Part shown: in pieces, positions 38,401 through 47,466 of the stretch | Layout of the letters: each line of letters starts with the position of its first letter | Numbering within the stretch: the first letter of the stretch is position 1 | Assembly (NCBI GenBank): GCA_963931865.1 | Contig: OZ007518.1 | Span: forward strand, 263,064 to 327,063 | Source: Axinella damicornis | Taxonomy: Eukaryota; Porifera; Demospongiae; Axinellida; Axinellidae | Direction: 5' to 3' | Length of the DNA: 64,000 bases | Notes under the pieces: generated by a model | The model's database searches: none | What the model saw: only the letters and a program-made list of their open reading frames with translations | What the model was told of the DNA's origin: nothing | Made by a program: the position numbers and the translations under genes

Positions 38401-38722
38401 GGCTGACGACGAGGAGACGTACTATGAGCCGAACACAGACACGGAGAAGGGCATCGAGAACGGGACTGTTGTCCAATCCACAACCGAGCCGTCTATGGTC
38501 GGGAGGAACGGCGTCATCACCCCAGAACACTACTCCCAGCACAGGATATTTTCTGAGAATTCACTGTTTTCAGAAGTCGAGGAGGGGAAGACAAGTTCAG
38601 TTAGCCCGGGAAGCAGTACAGATGAAGTCAAGACAACAGTGATTAGCACCGACACATGCGGCACAAACATTGCTCCTAGTGTTGAGATTGAAATCAAGAA
38701 AGAAGAGGTACACTTTGATTGA
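17885..38722 (+). CDS. LGR: LGR-type GPCR, glycoprotein-hormone-receptor (type A) like
   Basis: Eight exons: 17885-18147, 28576-28647, 30340-30408, 32826-32891, 33663-33734, 35084-35155, 35270-35341, 35449-38722. Every intron is phase 2 and the six middle exons are 66-72 bases, one leucine-rich repeat each. The product is 1,319 aa. It has a signal peptide (MKWLAVCVIAIHLLSQS), a Cys-rich N-cap, about seven LRRs, the hinge opener RLEIVSFNYHAHCC (like TYPSHCCAF of TSHR/FSHR/LHCGR), a long Ser/Thr/Pro- and Cys-rich hinge (295-735), then DDFNPCEDLLG (about 738) directly before TM1. Seven TM helices span about 748-1035, with WRTGSGC, TLIVITLERMYTITF, ILPLVGVSSYRKVAVCLP and NACLNPLLYSF. A 285-aa Ser-rich tail follows. 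GPHRs couple to Gs; the ligand here is unknown. The first intron is 10.4 kb, so a missed LRR exon cannot be excluded. The small exons were too short for routine ORF finding and were located by splice phase. Confidence 0.88.
18641..18905. repeat. 19-20-bp minisatellite, about 13 copies
   Basis: Unit GCCTCGTAGTCCCTTGCGT with optional extra C. A second array of GGTTGTGGTACGGGGACCAG (about 4 copies) follows at 18950-19040. Confidence 0.9.
20240..20525. repeat. Diverged ~95-bp repeat, 3 copies
   Basis: Each copy has AGAGGGTCGGAATGTG, then CCCATTTC, CAGGCATCCA and AATAAGCAAGGAGCTAG or close variants. Confidence 0.7.
22108..22200. repeat. 10-bp tandem repeat CAGATCAGTT
   Basis: About nine imperfect copies of GATCAGTTCA. 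Further short tandem units lie downstream: a 34-bp duplication at 22705-22775, a 32-bp duplication at 23212-23275, and ACTGGAGATT/AATCTCTAGT arrays at 24538-24605 and 24865-24960. Confidence 0.8.
27384..27966. mobile_element. Tc1/mariner-like MITE with 57-bp perfect TIRs
   Basis: 583-bp element. The first 57 bases (27384-27440, beginning CAGTAGCAGTCAATAAAAAG) are perfectly inverted at 27910-27966, and a TA dinucleotide flanks each end. TIRs beginning CAGT and TA target duplication are the Tc1/mariner signature. The interior frames show no transposase DDE motif, so it is non-autonomous. Perfect arms suggest recent activity (inference). Confidence 0.88.
28648..30339. other. LGR intron 2
   Basis: Holds ~31-bp tandem copies of CTGTAAATCCCCTGTACATC plus TCTGTGCACCT (28660-28830, about 6 copies), a (CA)n block at 29356-29416, and a CT-rich tract directly before the 30339 acceptor. 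No exon seen. Confidence 0.7.
30409..32825. other. LGR intron 3
   Basis: Includes a ~33-bp tandem array (30545-30735, units of GGGGAGCAGCAGCTGAAGTGG, about 5 copies) and inverted-repeat elements from 31936 on. The rest is unremarkable. Confidence 0.65.
31936..32221. mobile_element. Fold-back element, ~80-bp arms
   Basis: The left arm begins GGTATCTTGGGCTAGGAATG and runs through GATATGAAGCTGGGATTTGC; the right arm is its near-perfect inverse ending TCCTAGCCCAAGATACC at 32215. A decayed relative lies at about 32317-32520, and a 30-bp right-end fragment sits at 42127-42155 in the ARHGAP gene. No coding capacity. Confidence 0.8.
33035..33415. repeat. 45-bp then 23-bp minisatellite
   Basis: Five near-identical 45-bp units (GATTGCCGTGGAATGGCTGT + ACTGTTGGTACATGTAGCTG) pass into about six shorter units in which the second half is lost. 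This lies in LGR intron 4. Confidence 0.9.
33920..34071. mobile_element. 152-bp hairpin element with ~35-bp arms
   Basis: TACCAGTTTGCAGTGGATTA... at 33920 is inverted ending at 34071. The interior (GATAATGCAC / GTGCATTATC) is also palindromic, so nearly the whole unit folds back on itself. Confidence 0.82.
34148..34665. repeat. 28-bp minisatellite, about 18 copies
   Basis: Unit GCCACAGGCCCACAGGGCGC + ACTACCAT in LGR intron 5. It creates long open frames in several phases that are not genes. Confidence 0.92.
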
Positions 38723-39470
38723 AGTATTTTTAGCCCACGTGACCGACTGTCGTGAAAGATTTTTGTTCCTGTATTCAACTTCCGCTCAATTCCCATGCGA
38801 CTCAGAATTAGAATGATCCTCTTCCCCAACAGAAATCCGACTGTCCCACTTTATATTACGTGTATCAAATTAATTATTTATTCGCTGATCCACTCCAATT
38901 CATACTCCCAGTGATTTTATCATTTTATGTGCCATAACCACTTATCACAGTAGTCCCTGTTGTGCGTCGCAGTATCACACTTGTCTGTCAGTATCCCGTA
39001 ATACATATTGTGAATATATTTATAGAGATGATTTTAGCAAAACAATTGCAGTTCTGTTTCAGTGCTGTGCATGTGGCCTAGTTCCACTGGAGTCTACTCT
39101 ATAGGCAGCTGCATATCAGCTAGTGTACGTGATAATATATTCAATCTGCACTGTGCGGCTCATTGACCGATCACACCATATATATAGCCCCTATGCATGT
39201 GCCTAGTTCCACTCTATAGGCAGCTGCATATCAGCTATGGTAGTGTATGTGATATATTCAATCTGCACTGTGTGCTCATTGACATGTCAGATCACACCGT
39301 ATGTATATTCATGTCGCCTAGCCCCTATGCATGTGGCCTCCAGCATAGCCTCATTCCCAGGCCAGGGATTGGAGGCCTGGGAACTAGGCTAAGCTGGCAT
39401 GCACATATACCCATATATATTCCTTCACACCAACAAGCGGGTTGGGGGTGGGGGGGTTGGGGGTGGGGGT

Positions 39471-39505
<35 letters not shown>

Positions 39506-39790
39506 GACTGAAGTTATCAATCCTATAGGCCACTCTGTTGCCCAATGCAACCTTTTCCAACAGTTGAATAAGAAACTGACAGGTCAATAACAACATGCTG
39601 AATGATAACTAATAATTATTGGAGCTATAGTTTTTAAGCTCGCAGTTCTAGGACTCACATACACAAGCAGAATACTCGTAACATTGCTTCAAGACAGGCC
39701 GGACTGTTACCTGCTGGTGGCCCGGTAAAATGTAAGGATGCATACTTGCGTTCATACCAGGATACGGATGAGACCTCTGCATGTTTCTGC
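38723..39790. other. Convergent intergenic region between LGR and CIB genes
   Basis: LGR 3'UTR sequence, then a tandem duplication of about 125 bp (39073-39195 and 39200-39325, both with CTCTATAGGCAGCTGCATAT), a palindrome (39346-39391) and a GT-rich stretch ending in a poly(G) run at about 39472-39503. Confidence 0.65.
39346..39391. mobile_element. Palindromic mini-element (TAGCCTCATTCCCAGGCC family)
   Basis: Arms 39346-39363 and 39374-39391 with a 10-bp loop. Confidence 0.65.
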
Positions 39791-40004
39791 TCATATGGTC
39801 ATGTGGAAGAGGTTCACAAAGTCGGGAGCCCGTGAGATGACGTGCTCAAACTCGGCATAGGAAAGCTCGTGGTTGCGAGCAACATCAGACTCTTGAATTA
39901 CGCCGTCAACAATGGCTTCCATCTCTGCCGCCTCTAAGGAGTCACCTGGGTATGTGATTACATAATACAGTCGTGTGCATGTGTGTGTGGTGCGTGTATT
40001 GCAT

Positions 40005-40040
<36 letters not shown>

Positions 40041-40344
40041 GAGCCACAGCGAATGATTTAATTAACCTCGTACGCCACTTCTGCCAGAGCTTCTATAAGA
40101 CCGCAATCACCTACGCACCTGTGAGACAACTGAGGATTTGTTCAATATCATTCCTGCATATTGCAGCATCGTCGTTGAAGTCATATATCCTAAAGGCATA
40201 CGTGGCCTTCAGGTCCCCATGGGGCTCGTTCACTAAATACTGAAAACATATCCAGAAAGTCTTCAAAGTGGAGTCCTCGACCGTCTGTGGAGAATACCTC
40301 GCACATACGCTCCCTAAAGGGGTTCTCCCTCAACTCGGCATGCT
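39791..40344 (-). CDS. CIB: Calcium- and integrin-binding (CIB) protein, 3' part, frameshifted
   Basis: Two exons, 40344-40119 and 39945-39791. They encode [35 protein letters not shown], then [20 protein letters not shown]…ILSCLTG, and the final EF-hand region ending [17 protein letters not shown]. The order and wording match CIB1/CIB2 C-terminal halves, with EF3 loop [12 protein letters not shown] and a degenerate EF4 ([12 protein letters not shown]). CIBs are EF-hand regulators of integrins and, for CIB2, mechanotransduction complexes. The reading frame shifts by one base in a run of four C at 40215-40218; exon phases only close if one base is removed. The 5' exons are lost in or beyond the N gap. 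Either an assembly error next to the gap or a disabled copy. Confidence 0.8.
40004..40037. repeat. Poly(G) run inside CIB intron
   Basis: About 34 uninterrupted G; one of at least eight C/G homopolymers of 15-35 bases in the window. Confidence 0.9.
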
Positions 40345-40360
40345 CTGCACCTCAGCAAAA

Positions 40361-40560
40361 NNNNNNNNNNNNNNNNNNNNNNNNNNNNNNNNNNNNNNNN
40401 NNNNNNNNNNNNNNNNNNNNNNNNNNNNNNNNNNNNNNNNNNNNNNNNNNNNNNNNNNNNNNNNNNNNNNNNNNNNNNNNNNNNNNNNNNNNNNNNNNNN
40501 NNNNNNNNNNNNNNNNNNNNNNNNNNNNNNNNNNNNNNNNNNNNNNNNNNNNNNNNNNNN
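40361..40560. other. Assembly gap, 200 N
   Basis: A run of exactly 200 N. It removes the 5' part of both the CIB and the ARHGAP11A-like genes, which diverge from this point. Confidence 0.99.
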
Positions 40561-43500
40561 GGTTCTCTCAATACCTCCAACGCTCACGACGTGGCCAACC
40601 TGCTGAAGCAGTACTTACGAGAACTTCCCCACCCCCTTCTCACCCCTCCTCTCATCCCCGTCTTTGAAGCCTGCCATGAGCTCCTGCCCCCGGGAGAGAG
40701 CCAGCGCAGGGCTGTCCTCCTGACCTGCCTCCTGCTGCCCACCATGCACCTCCAGGTGAACGCCCTTGCTAGAGCAGTAGCAGCATTGTGCTGGACAGTA
40801 GTGATGACACTGTACTGTGATAGTAGCCTCATTCCCTGGCCATCACCCAGCTTTTCATCGCTTACACATTTTTGTTTGTGCGTGGGAGAGCCTGGGAACG
40901 AGGCTAATACTGTGATAGGATCTGAAAACATTGCACTGGATTGACACCTCGGTATTAGTACATCAATTATTTAGAATGAGGAGTGCGTGTTCATGTGTGC
41001 ACAAGGTCTTGAGCATCTGCATGCTGCTTGACGCTGCCGATCTGACCCTGGTGCAGGGCAGGGCTCCACCTGAGAGCTACATGTATAGGGTGGTGCAGTA
41101 CATGCCTACCACTCTATGCATTTTGCTTTGATGTGGTATAAAGAATGTGTCCAAAGTCTTTGGACTCTGGCCCAGCACCCACTGTTCTAGTTACAGACTG
41201 AGAAGGGCTAGCCTCATTCCCAGGCTACGGCCGGGGACGAGGCTAGCACTGCCAGTGTTCCAGTTTGTTATCGTTCCTCCCCTCTCCCCAGTGCCTGTGT
41301 GTGCTGCTGGAGCTCCTCTCTTCTATAGCTGCGAAGGTGAACAACTCACTCATGGACGCCAGCAGCCTTGCGGTCGTGATGTCCCCCAACCTTATCGGCC
41401 CGCCACTGAACATCCTGTGCCCTTTGAACCACAGCCTCAAGATGCACGCGGCCATTGTGAAACTGTTGATTGAGAGCTCTCATCTGATTGGTCGGGTTCC
41501 TCCAGACATTGCCAAGAAACGGCTGTTGGAGTCACGCAGCTTGGACAGCGTGGTAGGGGGTGAGGGTGGTGAGGGGGTGGAGCTTCCTGAGAGGTACCAG
41601 AAGAGAAGAAAACAAAGAACAGCATCAATATCAGGTGTGTGTATGTGTGATGTTTGTGTGTGTGTGTGAGGTGTGCCTGTGTGAGGGGGAGGGGGAGTGT
41701 GCACATTCTGCAGTGGTGTGTGATGTGACCCAACTCTCTCCAACGGCAGGTCTAGTTCTGGGCATTGGCAATCGTCTGCGATCTAGAACCAGTGGGCGTG
41801 TCCCTTCCTCTCCTCCCCCTGCCTCACCCTCACAGGACAGAGTCACAGCTGAGTCCCATCCCAGGATCACCCGGAGGACGTCCTTCAGGAAGAAGGCTTT
41901 GGAGAGCTCTGAGGACATCCCAGCAGCCAGCAAGAGGTAAGGGGGAACGTGATCCCAGATTTTGTCTCATTCCCAGAAATGGAGACTTCCATTACATGTA
42001 CGTAGGTGTAGTTGAGTTGAAAGTGAGAATGAACTTTCCACTCCAGCATCACCCGGAGGACCTCCATAAAGAGGAAGGCTTTGGAGGGCCTTGAGACCAC
42101 ACCAACAGTCACTAAGAGGTAAGCTGTGTATCTCCTTCCTAGCCCAAGATACCTGTGCTATTATAACTGCATGCATACATGTATATTGCCTCGATGAATT
42201 CTACAGCATCTAACTTATAGTACCCAATCTATTGCCCCCTGCACACCCCAGGCCGGCCCTCTTCCACGGTGCTCCTCCCTCCTCTACCGGTGCCCGGCCA
42301 CCCCGCCACACCCCTCTCGGGAACCGCAAGAAGCGCAAGTACCTCCTCAGCCACAGGAGGCACACGGACCAGACGAAACAGCACCCCAAACTCCTCCCCT
42401 TCTCCCACCACATCTTCAAGCCATCCAATATCTCAGGTGTGAAGCTGGACTTCGCCAACCAGGCTGCCGCAAAAGTGAACAGGTATCTGACCGTGTTTTA
42501 GAATAGCCTCATTCCCAGGCCCCGTATGAAGGCCTGGGAATGAGGCTAGTTTAAGAGATCAACTGTGGTGGGTCGTGACCTAGCACTAGTACACTCTAGT
42601 TCACATGACTTCCGGATATACATGAAGGGTTGGTGGGGGGGCAAAACATGCCCAGATCAGTTGAACTTTATGCATTCCAGCACCCACATCAAACGGTTTT
42701 GTGCCAGAGGAAAGGGGAGGGGAGCACCCGGTACCCCCCTTTGGTGAAACATTGGCTCTGTCCCAACAAAGGGCATTTGTAACTGTTCCTGTGTTCCTCG
42801 CCTCGCACAGGTCACCGGAGCGGCCAAGTGGTCTGCAGAAGTTTGCCCAGGGCCGTCTGGTCACTCCCGGGGTGGCCAAAGCATCTCCGACCTGCGTTAA
42901 GCTGGTGGGCTTCACTGCCCTGCACACCCCGGGACAGCCACTCGCTATGAACCCTGGGGGAGGAGGAGGGAGAGAACAGATGAACACAGTCTGTGGCAGT
43001 AGTGCTCCAGACAGCACAGACTCAGTGCACACGACTGGAACAGCATCCCAGAGCTCCAGGGATGGCGGATGGTTGAGCACTCAGGGAGATTTTGAAGAGA
43101 AGCCGAAGCCGAAGGTAGCAGTGCCCACTGAGCTAGACCAGATTGGGTTGAAGGAACTAGCCCAGAGCAATAAGCTAGAGAGCAAGTATAGAAGCCAGCT
43201 TCTCAAGCCCGTAGAATGCATACCTTTGCTTCCGTGTACTGTGTCTGAGCTTAGTGGTGACCCTGGCCAGCGCTCCGATCACAGTGCAGATCAGCAAGTG
43301 CCCAGGGTGTATGCGGTTGCAAAGAGGAGTTCGGGGAAGAGAATGAGATGCGAAGTGATGGAGGAGACTCCTCAGGTGCACAACAAGGAAAACTCTGGAG
43401 GGGCTCAAACTCTGCAGAAGAGAGCACAGAGTTTCTATGACTTTGACAGTGTTGCTAACAGTCTTCCCACCTTTGGCTCTGCGGCCAAACCACCTCTGAG

Positions 43501-44812
43501 CATCAGGACGAGCAAGTCAGACTACCAGCTCACCGCAAAGAGAAGAGAGAGCGGAAAACCTGGCCAAGTATTTAAAGTTTGTGTCTCTACGCCAGCTAGG
43601 ATTCCCACGTCAGTCAGCCACCCTAGCTTCCCCCTCTCCCTCCCTCACAACCGCCTGGACTTGAAAGGGACATCCCCTGAAGGAGATGACCAAGAAGATG
43701 ATAAAACTACACACCGCTTTACCTTCAAGTTTTCAAACCCACGGCCAGTGAATGCGAAGCAGAGGGCTGCTATGAGCACTGATAGAGAGTCCAACAAGTT
43801 GCCGGAATATGAAATACAGTTTGAGTCAAGTCGTAAGGTTTCGGAATGCAACGAGGCTAACCTGTTGGAGGTGCGGAACTCACCCGTACCCAACGCCACA
43901 CCCCAACAGCCCTGTAGCCGAACCACTTCAATTGTCCGCAGCAGCCAGGACCTAGACGAGGCCTTCCTCCTCACCCCGTACCCTGGGGTGTGTCGAAGCC
44001 CTAATCTCCTTGAGAAGATCAGCCTCGAGATTGCGGCGAGGCACAAGCTCTTCCCTTGTACGCCCCATCCCCTGGTGGAAGCCTCTCTGCACGTTAACGA
44101 CAGCTACAAGCAAGCTGTGTTGGGTGAAAACTACCCCTTCCCTCTTCCTGAGCCCCTGTCATTGAGGTTTGAGACAAGCGTAAAGGAGGAAGAAAGTTGC
44201 TCTGAAGAGGAAGACGAGGGTTGCAGTGAAGACCGTCAAGTGCTATCGATCTTTGAGTCTGACTGCAGTGACTGTGACACAGTTAACAACGATGTAAGTC
44301 AAACAACTCTGCTTCTGAAGGCTTCTTCCCCAAAACCACAGGACTCTTGCAACCATCACAGGAACATTACTGACGCACCCAGACTGCAACCCCATCACCC
44401 CAACCTCCCCCCTCCTCCCTCCTCTTCCGACTGCAAGCTGAAATCAAGGATTGTCGTCACATCCAAAGCTCATCAGAAGAATGAAAAGCAGGAGAGTCAC
44501 TGGTTTGGGACACCCTCTGCCTCCCCCAGGGTGTTCGGCTTGGCCCGAAAGTCCCCGTGGTTTAAGGGTCACGGACCCACGGGACAGAGGTTTTGCAAGT
44601 GAGTTTACTTCGCCCTTCACATACCCATCCCCCAATAAAACTAGACTACGTTTATTGCTGGAATGGTGTGTTAGAACTTAGAAGGCTCTCTGATGCATGT
44701 CAACTCTCCATTGACACTTGTAATGTGGCAAATTTTTGATTACTGGGCAGTTTGTTACCTCACACACACACACACACTCACACACACACACACACACACT
44801 CACACACACACA

Positions 44813-44856
<44 letters not shown>

Positions 44857-45075
44857 AGGGCCCAGGTGTACATGGTGTCCTCCCCGTCCCATGTGAGTGA
44901 TCTCTCCTCCCACACCCCACCCCGTCACCACCCAGCTGCTCGTAAACGTTCACTATCACACAGACCATCGTCCAACAAGGAGAACACAGGTGACGGTGTG
45001 AAGGGTGGAGGGGTGAGGGTGTGCTCCCCTCGTATCAGCAGACAGGGCGTGCAGGTGAAGGAGTGGATTGTGTGA
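40561..45075 (+). CDS. ARHGAP11A: ARHGAP11A-like Rho GTPase-activating protein (5' end in gap)
   Basis: Seven exons visible: from the gap to 40755, 41292-41634, 41750-41936, 42047-42118, 42252-42482, 42811-44598 and 44856-45075. All phases fit, giving 1,011 residues. The first two exons are the C-terminal half of a RhoGAP domain (DVANLLKQYLRELPHPLL, DASSLAVVMSPNLI, VKLLIESSHLIGRVP); the arginine-finger part is missing. IGRVP followed by YQKRRKQRTASISG matches the post-GAP segment of ARHGAP11A (IGRVP…YKRKRRQS). The long tail is disordered and basic, with two KEN sequences (VHNKENSG and SNKENTGD). ARHGAP11A regulates RhoA in mitosis/cytokinesis. Exons three and four repeat the same ITRRTS-x-KRKALE segment. 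An AATAAA at 44634-44639 lies in the last intron. Confidence 0.8.
40824..40906. mobile_element. Palindromic mini-element in ARHGAP intron
   Basis: Arms TAGCCTCATTCCCTGGCC and GCCTGGGAACGAGGCTA at the two ends of 83 bp. A second one is at 41209-41245 in the same intron. Confidence 0.65.
42504..42548. mobile_element. Palindromic mini-element, perfect 18-bp arms
   Basis: TAGCCTCATTCCCAGGCC (42504-42521), 9-base loop, exact inverse (42531-42548). It starts 21 bases after an ARHGAP donor site. Confidence 0.75.
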
Positions 45076-45737
45076 AGTAGACTTCCTAGCCCAAATGTAC
45101 TGAACGCAGGTGTCTTAAATTATAGGTTTGTTAATTCTCACGTGTTCACGTTTGTTTATCGATGTCGTGGTTCAAACTTCCCCTGCACGCTCACAAGATG
45201 TGACTGTATCATCATTATGAATGTACCCCCACCAGAATTATTATTGTACATGATCATCGTATATACATGTTGATGTACGTGTATAAACACGGAGTACATG
45301 AATGTATAGACCATGCATTACGTAATGGTGATGATGCTATAGCGCTATGTGGCAAAAAGCCTGCATGAGGAACAATCGGAGACTATAAATCGTCAATGTA
45401 GATATTGGTCCGGCAGGAAGTACAATGTACATACTTTAAGTATAGGTACCAGAAACACGTGCACATCTAGAACCGGCCCTGAATATATCCTAACCCATTG
45501 CCCTACTTCCTGCCGGACCAATATCCACTTCGATAAATTATAGCGTAGACCTTGATACTTGATCAAGAACCATGGGCAGTTATAGGATGCTCTTTAGCAC
45601 TCCTGGGTTTTTGCATGCACAGGCTATCAAAATTGACACAAATAGCCATAGAGCACAGTGTGATAAGTAATGTGACATTCAGAAGAGATTACGTGCACAA
45701 TGTATTACAAAACATGTAAAAAGTGAACATGCAGACA
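45076..45737. other. Convergent intergenic region with inverted repeat
   Basis: No gene. It contains a 125-bp unit bounded by a perfect 21-bp inverted repeat (45401-45421 and 45505-45525, beginning GATATTGGTCCGGCAGGAAG), likely a small MITE, and a short TTCCTAGCCCAA fragment at 45082 resembling the fold-back element of 31.9 kb. Confidence 0.65.
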
Positions 45738-47466
45738 TCACTCAGGAGGTAACATATGATAGATAGTCTGTTTGCTAGCTTCAGGGAGAGAGGTTGGGAA
45801 CTGGATGTCAAAGTTCACAATCAGGTCTCCTCTTTGGTCAGCATGCTTCGAGTGAGGCATTCCCTCCCCTGGAAATTTCCTCTCCATGGTCGGAGTGACG
45901 ATCCCTGTTAGCGGCATCGGTATAATACGCTTATCGATGGTTGGGATTGCAATGGGGCCACCGCCACACAACGCATCCCTCAGCGGCAATTTTACAGTAT
46001 GTTTCAAATCATTGCCTTCTCTCTTGAAGTATTCGTGGGGCTTCTCTTTGACCACAAACACAATATCAGCTGGGATCCTGCCGATGGATTGGTCACCGTC
46101 CTTGCCAAAGGTGATCTTCGTGCCAGCTTTCCAGCCCGGCCTCACGTCAATACTGACCACCTTCTCCTGAGGTGAGGTTGTACCATCCGGATTCAACATC
46201 TTCCTTGAAATTTTCATCCTCTTTGTGCAGCCTTGATACAGCTCCTCAAGTGTAAGGTTTAGTGCATGCTCGACCGGTGGATCTTGCTGCTGGTGACCAC
46301 CGAAACCAGATGCTCCACTCGGAGTGAAGTCCATTCCTTCAACACCACTGCCACCGAAAAACATCCCGGGAGTGAATACACCCGCACCAAACGGCATCCC
46401 TCCTCTCCCCCCACCACTACCAGTACTAGGAAATTGAAACGGTTGAGGTCCACCACTTCCAGGGTTTCCAAACATCTCGAAGGGATTCTGCCCACCAAAG
46501 AATTGGGAGAACAGTTCTCGTGGGTCGTGGGTGAAGGTGTAGCTACCGGCAGACCCACCACCTTTCTTCAGGCCTTCTTCTCCAAACTGATCAAAGATGG
46601 AACGCTTATTGGCTGTGTTGGAAAATAAAATTTATTAATGAACCTTATCCTCATGCACTTGCAAGCAACGCTCCATCAGTGGTACTCCCAACAACTACAC
46701 GATGTATATGCTCAGCATCATATGACATGTGCCAAGAGGTTAAACAACACAAAACTCTTGTGCATGCGTACATCTCGCAAGCAACGCCAACAAGTTTGCA
46801 GCCTGCGCTGGGATTGGCTTGTGAGACCAGTGCCGAGTAACCTCCAAGCAGGGGTCAGAGACCTTGGCAATAATCCACCATGACATTTTGTAGTATACAG
46901 AGTTACAAGATAAGCCAACCCACATACAGGGTCAAAGTGCTGTGTAAATTAGCTTGCAACTCAAGTGTGGGAACGACCATGCCCAATACATATCACTGCA
47001 TGATAGCCTAGGTAGGGGAGGAGATATATCCGCACGGTAGGGTATATCCGGACACAGCACGTCATGGCCTTGGTGTGTGGTAAGCACAAGTGCATACCCT
47101 CTTCTAACTTTCCAACACTGTACCAAAAACTGCGGCTAGAAAACGAATACTGGGGGCCAAGTCCAGAAACCCCTAACGTCCGGAAATCCCCTCCCTTACC
47201 TTATCAGTCAGTTCTTTAGTCCTATTAATACTCCGAAACTCTGTTGCTATGGCAATGGATACTTGACCTACTCAGGAATCAATCCTCAACTTACAGTCAC
47301 TGAGGACGTCATAAGCCTCTGCTATCTCCTTGAACTTCTCTTCTGCACCAGGGTCCTTATTCTTGTCCGGGTGATATTTCAGCGCCATCTTATGGTACGC
47401 CTTTTTGATCTTCTCTTCCGTGGCATCCCGAGGGATACCGAGGATCTTGTAATAGTCTTTCCCCAT
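45738..47466 (-). CDS. DNAJB4: DNAJB-type Hsp40 co-chaperone
   Basis: Two exons, 47466-47295 and 46612-45738, phase 1 junction, 348 aa. The N-terminal J domain is complete ([20 protein letters not shown]…) with the HPD signature in [10 protein letters not shown]. Then comes a G/F-rich linker (about 70-165, [28 protein letters not shown]) and the class II C-terminal substrate-binding domains ([57 protein letters not shown]). There are no zinc-finger CxxCxGxG repeats, so it is class B (DNAJB1/4/5 group). It stimulates Hsp70 ATPase and delivers clients. A heat-shock element lies 170 bases upstream. Symbol is the nearest subfamily, not a proven orthologue. Confidence 0.92.
46613..47294. other. 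DNAJB intron
   Basis: 682 bases with consensus GT-AG on the minus strand. No feature recognised inside. Confidence 0.7.

Noticed and set aside
37571..38542. Minus-strand frames of 90-117 codons under the receptor
   Set aside because: Shadows of the conserved 7TM and tail coding sequence.
42601..43080. 159-codon minus frame
   Set aside because: Antisense of the large ARHGAP exon; the sense strand has splice sites and conserved tail motifs.
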